From NCBI GenBank assembly GCA_024275575.1, contig JAJRYV010000079.1, positions 1 through 63,050 of the forward strand: a DNA stretch of 63,050 bases, in the 5' to 3' direction. The translations under genes and the position numbers were made by a program. This document shows, one piece after another, positions 16,724 to 24,908 of this stretch (its first letter is position 1; every line of letters starts with the position of its first letter). The DNA is from a bacterium. GTDB taxonomy: Bacteria; Zhuqueibacterota; Zhuqueibacteria; Zhuqueibacterales; Geothermadaptataceae. The notes under the pieces were generated by a model that was given only the letters and a program-made list of their open reading frames with translations, had not been told where the DNA came from and did no database searches.

Positions 16724-17095
16724 ATGAGGTATTTCGTTACACTTTTAATCGGCTTCCTATTTATCGGGTGTGCCGCTTCCAGCCAAAAAGCGCCGCTTGC
16801 GAAAGCGAAAAAAGCGAACAAAACCTACATCAGAATCAACAACACACTGGACACCAGTATCCACGTACATCTAAAACAGCCGAAACAAAAACCTGTTTAT
16901 CTCGGTCGCGTCTTTTCACACGAAAACAAAAGTTTTCAGATTAAAGGTCCGTTTAAGTCTTCCCGTTTTACCTTGATCGCCAGGCCGATCATCGGCCAGA
17001 CCTTTGCCAAAACAATGCAATCGCCAAAAGGCCCGGGAAAATTGCTGGCGTGGGATGTGGGCAAAAGAAGGTTGCGCAATACGATGGCTGAATAA
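16724..17095 (+). CDS. Small lipoprotein of unknown function
   Basis: A 123-residue protein. A short signal peptide ends in the lipobox LFIGC, so Cys16 would be acylated. The mature part begins with a Ser/Lys/Ala-rich linker and then a compact, probably beta-rich domain with no motif I recognise. GGAGG sits about five bases before the ATG. It is a single-gene unit, closed by a strong terminator. Confidence 0.75.
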   Translation: MRYFVTLLIGFLFIGCAASSQKAPLAKAKKANKTYIRINNTLDTSIHVHLKQPKQKPVYLGRVFSHENKSFQIKGPFKSSRFTLIARPIIGQTFAKTMQSPKGPGKLLAWDVGKRRLRNTMAE

Positions 17096-17148
17096 AACTT
17101 GCAGATATTTATCCCGATTTAACAATAAAACTCCCCTATCTTGAAGAG

Positions 17149-17180
17149 AAAGGGCTAATCTAATGATTAGCCCTTTTTTT
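17149..17180 (+). terminator. Intrinsic terminator of the lipoprotein gene
   Basis: A 12-bp perfect stem (17149-17160 with 17165-17176) with a TAAT loop and a 7-base T run. Confidence 0.93.
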
Positions 17181-17260
17181 GTGCTCTCGCATTCAGCCCG
17201 ATTCACCTATGCGTCAAATTTAAATTGTATAGGGCGGAGAAGTGGTTTTAACCTGCAAAA

Positions 17261-17710
17261 TTACTGATTATTAAATTCCTGCATCTTCTGCCCCCACTGG
17301 ATGAAGACATCAGCGATGGAGTTTTTATCCAGCTTGCCGCTTTCAAGTGAGCGCATCTGTATTTCAAACTGGTCTTTCAAACTCTGCACCATGGTGCGCA
17401 GGTCATCGTTTTCCTGCTCAACTTCGAGAAGATTGGTTTCGAGTTCTTCTTTGAGTTCCTGGTCGAGCATTGTGAAACGCTCTTCCAGTTCCTGCAGTTT
17501 GGCTTCAGTGTGGCTGATGAGTTCCTGCACACCGCGCTCCATTTGGGAAATTTTTGCTTCCCAGATTGAAAATATATCACCAAAAAGAATTCTCTGAATC
17601 TGGTCAAGACCGTCACCGGTTGTACCATTGACCATCGTTCCCGCCGTATTCAGAGTATTGCTTTCCTGATTTTTCATCGTTGCCTCATATTGCATAGTTT
17701 TCGAGCTCAT
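17261..17710 (-). CDS. Coiled-coil protein of unknown function
   Basis: A 149-residue soluble protein. The N-terminal 35 residues are polar and probably disordered. A short amphipathic motif (LDQIQRILFGDIF) is followed by a long heptad-patterned coiled coil rich in Glu, Leu and Gln (about 50-130), ending with ADVFIQWGQKM. No enzyme motif is seen; it probably oligomerises or bridges other proteins. The longest frame starts with a TTG at 17737, but the ATG at 17710 has AGGTGG about eight bases before it. It stands alone. Confidence 0.7.
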   Translation of the reverse strand: MSSKTMQYEATMKNQESNTLNTAGTMVNGTTGDGLDQIQRILFGDIFSIWEAKISQMERGVQELISHTEAKLQELEERFTMLDQELKEELETNLLEVEQENDDLRTMVQSLKDQFEIQMRSLESGKLDKNSIADVFIQWGQKMQEFNNQ

Positions 17711-18174
17711 TTCGACCCACCTGTTAACTTGACTCAAAGTTTATCGCTTCACTGGAAATGCAGAACTGTTTCAGTTTGTTCTGAACTAAAACCGGATATT
17801 ATCTATTCGTATTGATTTTTGTTGAGCGCAGAAGTGACCCATAATTCAGTTGGATACCCGTTCTTCCAGGGCGGCGATAGGAATCTAATTTAGAATACTA
17901 TACGCTGCAAGCCGCTTCCCTGCATGCTCACAATTCCAGTATTTCAATGTGAAGGAATTTGAGATTTTTATATTTCCTACTTAATTACCCTCATCCGTTA
18001 ATTTGCGCGTAAAATTCGTTGCGAATTCAAATCTGCGGATGTGACAACCGGGGCTGCCGGCGAAGATGCGAAAAAATTATTGCATAAAAAAAATCGCTTG
18101 CTACTTTGTTGATTTGTCTCTATAGTTACATGCAAATCATGGGAAAACAACGAGTAAATAGAATTCTTTAAACA
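17711..18174. other. Divergent intergenic region
   Basis: About 460 bases between the divergent coiled-coil and rhomboid genes, presumably holding both promoters. I see no gene, no terminator and no clear repeat. Confidence 0.5.
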
Positions 18175-19017
18175 ATGCAAAACAAAACCCATGCAATTTT
18201 ATGTCCAAGCTGCGGCAAACTGGTCAGCCGAAATTCCGAAGAATGTTACAGCTGCGGCTATAAAAAACCCGGCCGGGTCTATGCCAATCCTGCTTTTTTA
18301 AAATTCTTTACCGGTCAGATCAGTTATGTTCAGGGTATCCTCACTGTCTGTATCGCGCTTTATATCATCGCGATGATACTCAACCCCGCTGCTTTGCTCA
18401 ATTTTAACCGTGGTGGGTTATTCAACATATTAGCCCCGGATTTTGGTGTGCTCATCAAACTCGGCATGACCGGGCACCTGTCGTACACCTCCGGCGCAGT
18501 CGTCAAATTGCCTCTCTGGACCAATATTACAGCAATTTATCTGCACGGCAGCTTGCTGCACATTCTCTTTAATATGTTATGGCTGCGACAGCTCGGCCCG
18601 GCTGTGGAACAGTTGTACGGCTCCTCCCGTTTTTTCCTGATTTTCACCATCGCCGGGATTGCCGGATTTTTGCTTTCAAGCCTCTTCAGCAGTATCCCGA
18701 CGCTGGGTGCTTCAGGTTCTGTTTTCGGATTGCTGGGAGCGATCGTTTATTATGGTCGCGATCGCGGCGGTCTGTTCGGGCAAGCGCTTTACAAGCAATA
18801 CCTGCAATGGGCGGCTGTACTCTTTCTCATCGGTTTCATAATGTCAGGCGTCAACAACTGGGCGCACGGCGGCGGATTTATCGGTGGCTACGGCAGCGCC
18901 ATGCTCCTGAGCTATCAGGAAAAAAAGAAGGAAAGCCTCACCTGCCGTTACCTGGCCATCGGTGCACTGATTCTGACAATTCTTGCTTTTTTACTCAATC
19001 TGCCGAACTTTTTTTAA
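18175..19017 (+). CDS. Rhomboid intramembrane serine protease with an N-terminal zinc ribbon
   Basis: A 280-residue protein. Residues 10-27 form a zinc ribbon (CPSC...CYSCG). The rest is the six or seven-helix rhomboid core with catalytic S180 in LGASGSVFG and H231 in WAHGGGFIGG. The HGSLLHILFNMLWL segment (about 124-137) is the usual rhomboid His/Asn helix. Rhomboids cut transmembrane helices within the membrane; the target here is unknown. No good Shine-Dalgarno precedes the ATG at 18175. A second small zinc-ribbon gene follows 85 bases later, possibly on the same transcript. Confidence 0.92.
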   Translation: MQNKTHAILCPSCGKLVSRNSEECYSCGYKKPGRVYANPAFLKFFTGQISYVQGILTVCIALYIIAMILNPAALLNFNRGGLFNILAPDFGVLIKLGMTGHLSYTSGAVVKLPLWTNITAIYLHGSLLHILFNMLWLRQLGPAVEQLYGSSRFFLIFTIAGIAGFLLSSLFSSIPTLGASGSVFGLLGAIVYYGRDRGGLFGQALYKQYLQWAAVLFLIGFIMSGVNNWAHGGGFIGGYGSAMLLSYQEKKKESLTCRYLAIGALILTILAFLLNLPNFF

Positions 19018-19102
19018 AACAAAATATTTTTGGAAATTTTAGCGAAACATTCTGTTTTTTCGCTTCAAATCTGAATAATATCAATCAACGAAAGGAATTC
19101 AA

Positions 19103-19297
19103 ATGGCAACCTACGAATGTCCAAAATGCGGCATGTCTGTCAACGCAACCTGTGCCAAATGCGATGCACCCTTAGTCAATGATACATTAAAACTGGATGA
19201 CGGCAGTGAAGTGCAAATCTCCAAATGCCCCAGCGGCCACGGCAAGATCAAATCACCGATGTGCTGTGGTGAAGACATGAGCTGCTCAATCGCCTGA
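19103..19297 (+). CDS. Small zinc-ribbon protein
   Basis: A 64-residue protein with eight cysteines: CPKC and CAKC form one likely zinc site, and SKCPSGHGKIKSPMCCGEDMSC a second. AAAGGAAT lies about five bases upstream of the ATG. The sequence looks highly constrained and I recall close relatives in many marine and anaerobic bacteria, but no function is known to me. A role in metal handling or as an adaptor is a guess. Confidence 0.85.
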   Translation: MATYECPKCGMSVNATCAKCDAPLVNDTLKLDDGSEVQISKCPSGHGKIKSPMCCGEDMSCSIA

Positions 19298-19529
19298 TAA
19301 ATAATTTCCTGCCCCCAATATCAGCTTTGCCTGTGGCGGCTGTAATTTCTTGTATCTGTTCAGTCATATCCGCCTGGCGGGATTTTCTTCCTGCTTGTCA
19401 ACGTAGATATCCCGCCGTCGGATTCCATCGGGAATTCCTTGATGGGGCAGCGCGTGGGCTTAAATCCCCGACGAGCATAGCACCGCCGCTTATCATGCCT
19501 GTAAATACCGAAAATCTGCCGGACGAGAT

Positions 19530-20681
19530 TTATCGCCTCACGGTGATTGCGATCCATACAAGTGACGGTAACAGCGTAACATTCCGGCAAGTCATCGACA
19601 ATACCGGGTCTGGTACAACGTCGGTAATTGCTGAAAACAGTCCGGGCAATATCAGGTATGGCGCTTCTTTCAGAGTTATCAAATCGATGCCCTGAACCGC
19701 ACGATGATGGAGCGATGTGCGGAAGGTGAGAAACTTGCGATCGAAGGAAGGTTGCAGATCACGCATATCCTGTCGTCCTGTGAGCAGCGTATCGACTGTG
19801 CCGGTTACGAAATCATATCGTAACAGATCGAAGATGGATTCACCTTTATCGATCTGCAGAATGATGTGACTGTCGTCCGGGAAATGCTGAAAATATGCGA
19901 GCATGTTTTTATAAATGATGGAGAATTCATCTTCTGTTTTACTGGACGGGTTCAACCGTTTGATATGGAGTGTGCGTGTCGGGCCACCATTGAATTCAAC
20001 GGTTGTTGTAAAAAGATAGTCGGCGCTGGCGCAAAGATAAAAATTCGAATTATCGAGCTCGCGAACAAACTCGGTTTCGCCACCGGAAATTGCGACGCGA
20101 TTGACGGTATATTTAGTGGATTGTTCATCATATAAAACGAAATAGACCCATTGATCGTCAAAGCTGAGCTAGGGGTAGAGTCCGGCGGCGAGTTGGCGGC
20201 TATTGCTCCGTGGCACGATGGGAAAATCACCCTGCTCGACCGGACGAGTTACGTTGAGTGCCAGTTGCCCGGCGTCTTGGTTGCTTGAGCGGATGGTGAT
20301 ATTACAGACCACAGGGTCTCCGACGTTGGCAATCGCTTTGCCCCAGCGCACCTGGTGAAAATCAAAAAGCGTCCAGACATCAGGGGCGGCATTGGCATCG
20401 CATTCATGCAATATGCCCATTGTAACATCATTGCTTTCAACCTTAAACCAGTCGACGACACCGTCGGTTGTACGGCGGGCTGATATTTTTACAGCGTAAC
20501 GCAGCGCCGGCTGCAAAAAACCGGGGGTATTATCATAATAAACATGCACCTCAATTTCATCAGCAACGATTTTGCTTTCCGTTGTGTCATTTTGTTCGGG
20601 TGGTGATTTTTCCCCACAACTAAAAGAAACAAGCAAGGCCAGGAACACGATCAACAAACGGCTGGAAGTTACGGTTTTCAT
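19530..20681 (-). pseudogene. PD40/TolB-like lipoprotein gene interrupted by an in-frame TAG
   Basis: Two adjacent open frames in the same phase form one gene. The first (20169-20681) has a lipoprotein signal (LLVSFSC) and a beta-rich domain, and stops at a TAG at 20169-20171. The same phase continues without another stop to 19530 and encodes PD40 propeller blades (LSFDDQWVYFV, QPSFDRKFLTF). The stop falls inside a blade: YP-stop-LSFDDQ, where PD40 repeats usually have a polar residue, so a CAG-to-TAG change explains it. It may be a recent pseudogene, a sequencing error or a read-through case. The 3' end (about 19530-19625) is less PD40-like, and a second lesion there is possible. Confidence 0.8.
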
Positions 20682-20847
20682 CTTTTCCTCCAGATTTTTT
20701 TCTCACGCAGGCCGAGTTTGAAATTTGATTATGGATTTTGATTGAATTTATGCTTCATTTTTTTTCAACACAACTTGTTTTTTCGAGTTCCGCATGTGGG
20801 AATATTTATCCTTGAGAAGTGGGGGGTAAGAAGGAGAAACAGGCGTG

Positions 20848-23235
20848 CTATTTTTCCTGTTTGTGGCACCATTTATCGAGCATGTCGGAAATTTGCTGAA
20901 TGCTGACCGGTTTGGAAAGATAATCGTTCATTCCGTAGTCCAGACATTTATCACGTTCCCGCTGCAGATCGTTTGCCGTCATCGCGACGATGGGAATACT
21001 GTGGTTGCGCACCGGGGAATCAGGTTGACGAATTACCCGTGTAGCTTCGTAACCATCCATTTGCGGCATCTGACAATCCATGAAAACGATATCGAAATCG
21101 GTGTTTTGCAAGTCTTCGATCGCCTCAACGCCGTTTTCGGCCAGCTTCACCCGGCATCCGAGTTTTTGCAGCATTGATGTGGCTATTTTCTGGTTGAGAC
21201 GATTGTCTTCAACCAGTAAAACCGGGATATTCTGCATCCACTCCGTCGTCGCATGCTGTGCTTGCCTGCTTTTTGCGCCGGGCCCGGTTCTGTTTTTCCG
21301 GCTACGGTGGTTTTTGAGAACATTTTGGATGATCTGATCGAGCAATTCAGGTTCTATCGGGTTGTGGAAATAAGCGCTGAATCCAGCTTGCCGGTAACTT
21401 TTGACATCACACTCCACACCAGCAGAAGCCATAAAAATGAACGCAGTTTCAGTTTCACCCGGTGCTTGCTCCGCTTTTATTTTATTTCCTAGCGATAGCG
21501 TTTCCGAGTGTCCCTGAATTCCCGCCGTATCGAGAATGGCAATATGGAAAGGGCTATCCTTCTTTTTTGCCTCATTTAAAGTCGGGAAGACTTGTTCACG
21601 ATTTGTCACACAGACCGTTTCGTAATTCAGGTCGTTGAGCACATTTTGCAGCTTTTTTCTTTCAGTTTTGTCGGGCTCAAAAACCAGAACGCGAATGATT
21701 TTGCCTGTAATGGGGGTTGTTGATTTTTTTGATTTATTTCTTTTTTCTTTTTTAAAAGGAATGATGAACCAAAAAGTGGAACCCTCACCGGGGACACTTT
21801 CCATGCCGGTTTCACCATTCATTGCGTTGACGATATTCTTTGCCAGGACCAGACCGAGCCCGGCACCGCTATATTCTTTGGAACTCGTATTGTCACCCTG
21901 CACGAACGCACAGAACAGTTTTTTCTGAATTTCCGGGGTAATGCCGATGCCGGTGTCTAGCACTGAGAACTTCAGTTTGATCTGCAAATCCGTTTCGCGA
22001 ACCACTTCCACATTCAAATTGATTTCCCCCTGATGGGTGAATTTAAGTGCATTTGAACAGATATTGTGCAACACTTGTTGCAGGCGACCGGTATCACCTG
22101 TCAATTCATCTGGTACTTTTGCAGCACTTTTAATATTAAATTTCAGTCCTTTGTTTTTTGCCTGCAAATGAAAATAATTATCGATTTGTGCAAGAAGCTC
22201 AGAAAGGGAAAAGGTCTGCCGTGAAAGTTCGAAATCATCAGTCTCAAACTGGGAAAAGTCGAAAATATCATCGATCAATCTGGTCAGTGTAAAGTTGCTT
22301 TCTTCGATGTGGCTCAAATATTCTTGCTGTTCCGGGGATAGCTCGGTACTTCGTAACAAGCTGCAAAATCCGGCAATGCCGTTTAATGGTGTGCGGATTT
22401 CATGGGACATGTTGGCAAGAAATTCAGATTTTACAGCGCTGGCACGTTCAGCAGTGATTTTGGCTTCCTTGAGTTTTTGCTCCGTCTCATGCAGCCGGGT
22501 AATATCGATGAGTGTGCTTTGCAGGCCGATAACTTTGTTCTGTTGATCTTTTATTGGGATGGAATTGTTGAGCACAGTGACAAGGCGCCCGTCTTTTCTC
22601 CTGAGTTGATGAATGTAGTTGACCAGGCCGCCGCCTTTTCGCAGGTTTTCATGCGCTGGTTTGGTTGCATCGGGGTCGGCATCGACATCGGGAATGTGCA
22701 TATTCAACAGTTCTTCTTTGCTGTAACCGAGCAATTCGACACCAGCTTTATTCGCATCGATAAACTTTTTTTTCATATCAAAAACGAAGATCGCGACCAC
22801 TGAATCATTAAAAATCCCGCGATATTTTTGTTCGCTTTTGGCCAGTTCCGCCCGGGTCTCGTTTTGTTGGGTCATATCACGAACAGCAGTTACGCGGTAG
22901 ATTTCACCTTCGCATTCGAGCATTTTCCCCTGAATTTCCACAGGAAATATGGTGCCGTTTTTGCGCTGTGCAAGCGCTTCATAGGGTTCTTCATATCCTG
23001 CGAGCATGTTTTTTCGCACTAGCTCACGGCTTGCCGGCGCTGCGAGGTCCGAACCGAATATGCCCTCAATCTCACCGGGGGCATATCCCAGCATTTTGTA
23101 AGCTGAAGCATTCGCTTTTATGCAGATTCCCTTTTGGGTTAAAAAAATAGCCTCAAAAGTGGCGTCGGCGAGAAGTTTATACCACTTCGAGCCGGATAAG
23201 GGGCTGTTGTGCGTTATCTCGATTTTATCTGGCAT
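20848..23235 (-). CDS. Hybrid sensor histidine kinase (PAS-PAS-HisKA-HATPase-REC-REC)
   Basis: A 795-residue soluble kinase without a transmembrane segment. Two PAS domains (about 15-125 and 135-250) sense a cytoplasmic signal. The HisKA box is ANMSHEIRTPLNG with phospho-acceptor H278. The HATPase has an N box (NICSNALKFT), G1 (DTGIGI) and G2 (GAGLGLVLAKN). Two receiver domains follow: a weak one (about 515-635; AILDTA keeps an Asp but the acidic pair is changed) and a canonical one (about 675-795; VLLVEDN, FMDCQMPQMDG, LSKP). No response regulator or output gene is adjacent, so its partner lies elsewhere. The ATG at 23235 is the only good start. Confidence 0.94.
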   Translation of the reverse strand: MPDKIEITHNSPLSGSKWYKLLADATFEAIFLTQKGICIKANASAYKMLGYAPGEIEGIFGSDLAAPASRELVRKNMLAGYEEPYEALAQRKNGTIFPVEIQGKMLECEGEIYRVTAVRDMTQQNETRAELAKSEQKYRGIFNDSVVAIFVFDMKKKFIDANKAGVELLGYSKEELLNMHIPDVDADPDATKPAHENLRKGGGLVNYIHQLRRKDGRLVTVLNNSIPIKDQQNKVIGLQSTLIDITRLHETEQKLKEAKITAERASAVKSEFLANMSHEIRTPLNGIAGFCSLLRSTELSPEQQEYLSHIEESNFTLTRLIDDIFDFSQFETDDFELSRQTFSLSELLAQIDNYFHLQAKNKGLKFNIKSAAKVPDELTGDTGRLQQVLHNICSNALKFTHQGEINLNVEVVRETDLQIKLKFSVLDTGIGITPEIQKKLFCAFVQGDNTSSKEYSGAGLGLVLAKNIVNAMNGETGMESVPGEGSTFWFIIPFKKEKRNKSKKSTTPITGKIIRVLVFEPDKTERKKLQNVLNDLNYETVCVTNREQVFPTLNEAKKKDSPFHIAILDTAGIQGHSETLSLGNKIKAEQAPGETETAFIFMASAGVECDVKSYRQAGFSAYFHNPIEPELLDQIIQNVLKNHRSRKNRTGPGAKSRQAQHATTEWMQNIPVLLVEDNRLNQKIATSMLQKLGCRVKLAENGVEAIEDLQNTDFDIVFMDCQMPQMDGYEATRVIRQPDSPVRNHSIPIVAMTANDLQRERDKCLDYGMNDYLSKPVSIQQISDMLDKWCHKQEK

Positions 23236-23418
23236 TGCCGCTTGATCACAGAATGATTATCGATTTTCCTGATTTCGATGGTGATCAGGATTTTATCTCT
23301 ATTTACGGCAAAAAACAGCAATCTTACACTAAAGTTAGAATATCATAAAATCTTTCGGTCAACGCTTGCATCCGGTGGTGATAGCAGATTTGCCCGGTTG
23401 TCGTTTTCCGGAAATGGA

Positions 23419-24411
23419 TTAGTGTAAAACGAGCCATACTGGAACATGGTCGGAAGCGAAATCACCGCGCCGGGTATAAATCAGCCTGCTGTTTTGAAAC
23501 TTTATTTTGGAACTCTGACCGCGTACAGCAACCGATTTGTTGAAAATACCGCATTTTCCAACCCTGTCTTTCAAGTTTTGTGAGACTAAAATCTGATCAT
23601 ACAGGATCGATTTTGTTCGGACATCACGGAAATAATCGAAATTTTTCTGACCGCGCCATTTGTTGTTTTCCCGCGCCGCGCCGAGAACGGTTAAGGCGAA
23701 AGTGTCCTCTTCGGCTTTTTTGTAGAGGTAATTATAACCCCAGGAGCAATAGTCGAGATCGAGAAATTTTTCGCTGGTGTTGAATAAAAACGGATCGTCC
23801 CCAAGATCGATGCCGCCGGAGGTGTTGGCATCACCATATTCGAGAATATTCATCGAACGGTCGTCGGGATTATCGTTGAAATCACCAAGAACGATCACTT
23901 TCTTGCCGGTCAGATTTTCTTGAATGTGCTTGACGATGAGAGCTGCTGCACGTTGCCGGCGCATATCGGTTTTAGCGCGCCCACCCCGCCGTGATTTGGC
24001 GTGGCAAACGAGAAAATAATAAATTCCGCCGATGCCTTCGACCTCAACTTGCAAAAGGTTGCGGCTGCGGGGAAAAGCATCGTCATATTCTTTGCTCGGA
24101 TAAATAAATTTTGAAGAATGAATGAGCATCGGCCGGCGAACGGCCAGAGCTACTTCCTGAATTTCGTTTGCATCATCGATCATCGCGATGTCGTAGCTCG
24201 CCGGCAGAATATTTTCCAATGCGGCTTTGTCAGCGATCTCCTGAAAAGCGATAACATCGGCATCAAGTTCGGTGATAACGGCTTGCAGGTTAGCCTTGCG
24301 CGCAGCGGATATCCCGTCATCGAGGAAATAAATATTGTAGGTGGCGATTTTCATCGTTTGCCCGGAAGCAGCGCCGCAAAACAGTAAAAAAAATAATATT
24401 TGCCTGATCAT
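23419..24411 (-). CDS. Exported endonuclease/exonuclease/phosphatase-fold protein
   Basis: A 330-residue protein with a cleavable signal peptide and the EEP fold. Motifs in order are IATYNIYFL (the Asn of the metal site), IAFQEI (catalytic Glu), CHAKSR (His), VLGDFNDNP (Asp and Asn) and, at the end, FASDHVPV (Asp-His). These are the residues that hold Mg2+ and attack a phosphodiester. Substrates across the family range from DNA to phospholipids and inositol phosphates, so the target is open; a secreted DNase is plausible. The frame extends to 24642, but the ATG at 24411 follows AAGGAG and starts at the signal peptide. Confidence 0.85.
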   Translation of the reverse strand: MIRQILFFLLFCGAASGQTMKIATYNIYFLDDGISAARKANLQAVITELDADVIAFQEIADKAALENILPASYDIAMIDDANEIQEVALAVRRPMLIHSSKFIYPSKEYDDAFPRSRNLLQVEVEGIGGIYYFLVCHAKSRRGGRAKTDMRRQRAAALIVKHIQENLTGKKVIVLGDFNDNPDDRSMNILEYGDANTSGGIDLGDDPFLFNTSEKFLDLDYCSWGYNYLYKKAEEDTFALTVLGAARENNKWRGQKNFDYFRDVRTKSILYDQILVSQNLKDRVGKCGIFNKSVAVRGQSSKIKFQNSRLIYTRRGDFASDHVPVWLVLH

Positions 24412-24908
24412 TTTCGTTTCTTCTCCTTGTAGAGAGCATAAATTTCTTAGATTATTATTTTCACAGAAGATAACAAGAATTGCCGCGCCGAACAATAAGA
24501 TTTCGGTTAAAAATCTGGCATCGCCTGTGAAAAATAAATCAGTAGCGAGCACAAATATCGCTGAAACCCCCATGGATGCAGATGTTTTTGTGCTTGAAAG
24601 ATCATTTTTTTCGATACCCGGAGCACTTCTCTTGACTTTCAAAGATTATGTTTTTATCTTTTTTCTGATTCCGGAGAAAAATTAAATGACCACTTTTATC
24701 ATTCTGAAAATCCTGCGTAAAACCTACCGTTGTTTGTTCAACTGTATGTTGTTCTATAATTGACCTGCCATTTTTTATCTGTTCTGTGTTGATTTTCCAC
24801 GTTTTTATCCCATATTTATCATCATATTTACCGGCTTTTCATCCATCGGTTCGGCTGGATTAGTTTTTCGTTTTAGCGGATGAACTGCACTAATCATGGA
24901 GAAAAATC
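24412..24908. other. Divergent intergenic region
   Basis: About 500 bases between the EEP and glycyl radical enzyme genes. The frame upstream of the EEP start stays open to 24642 but has no ribosome-binding site and encodes an unlikely N-terminal extension, so I read it as non-coding. No repeat or terminator is seen. Confidence 0.5.
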
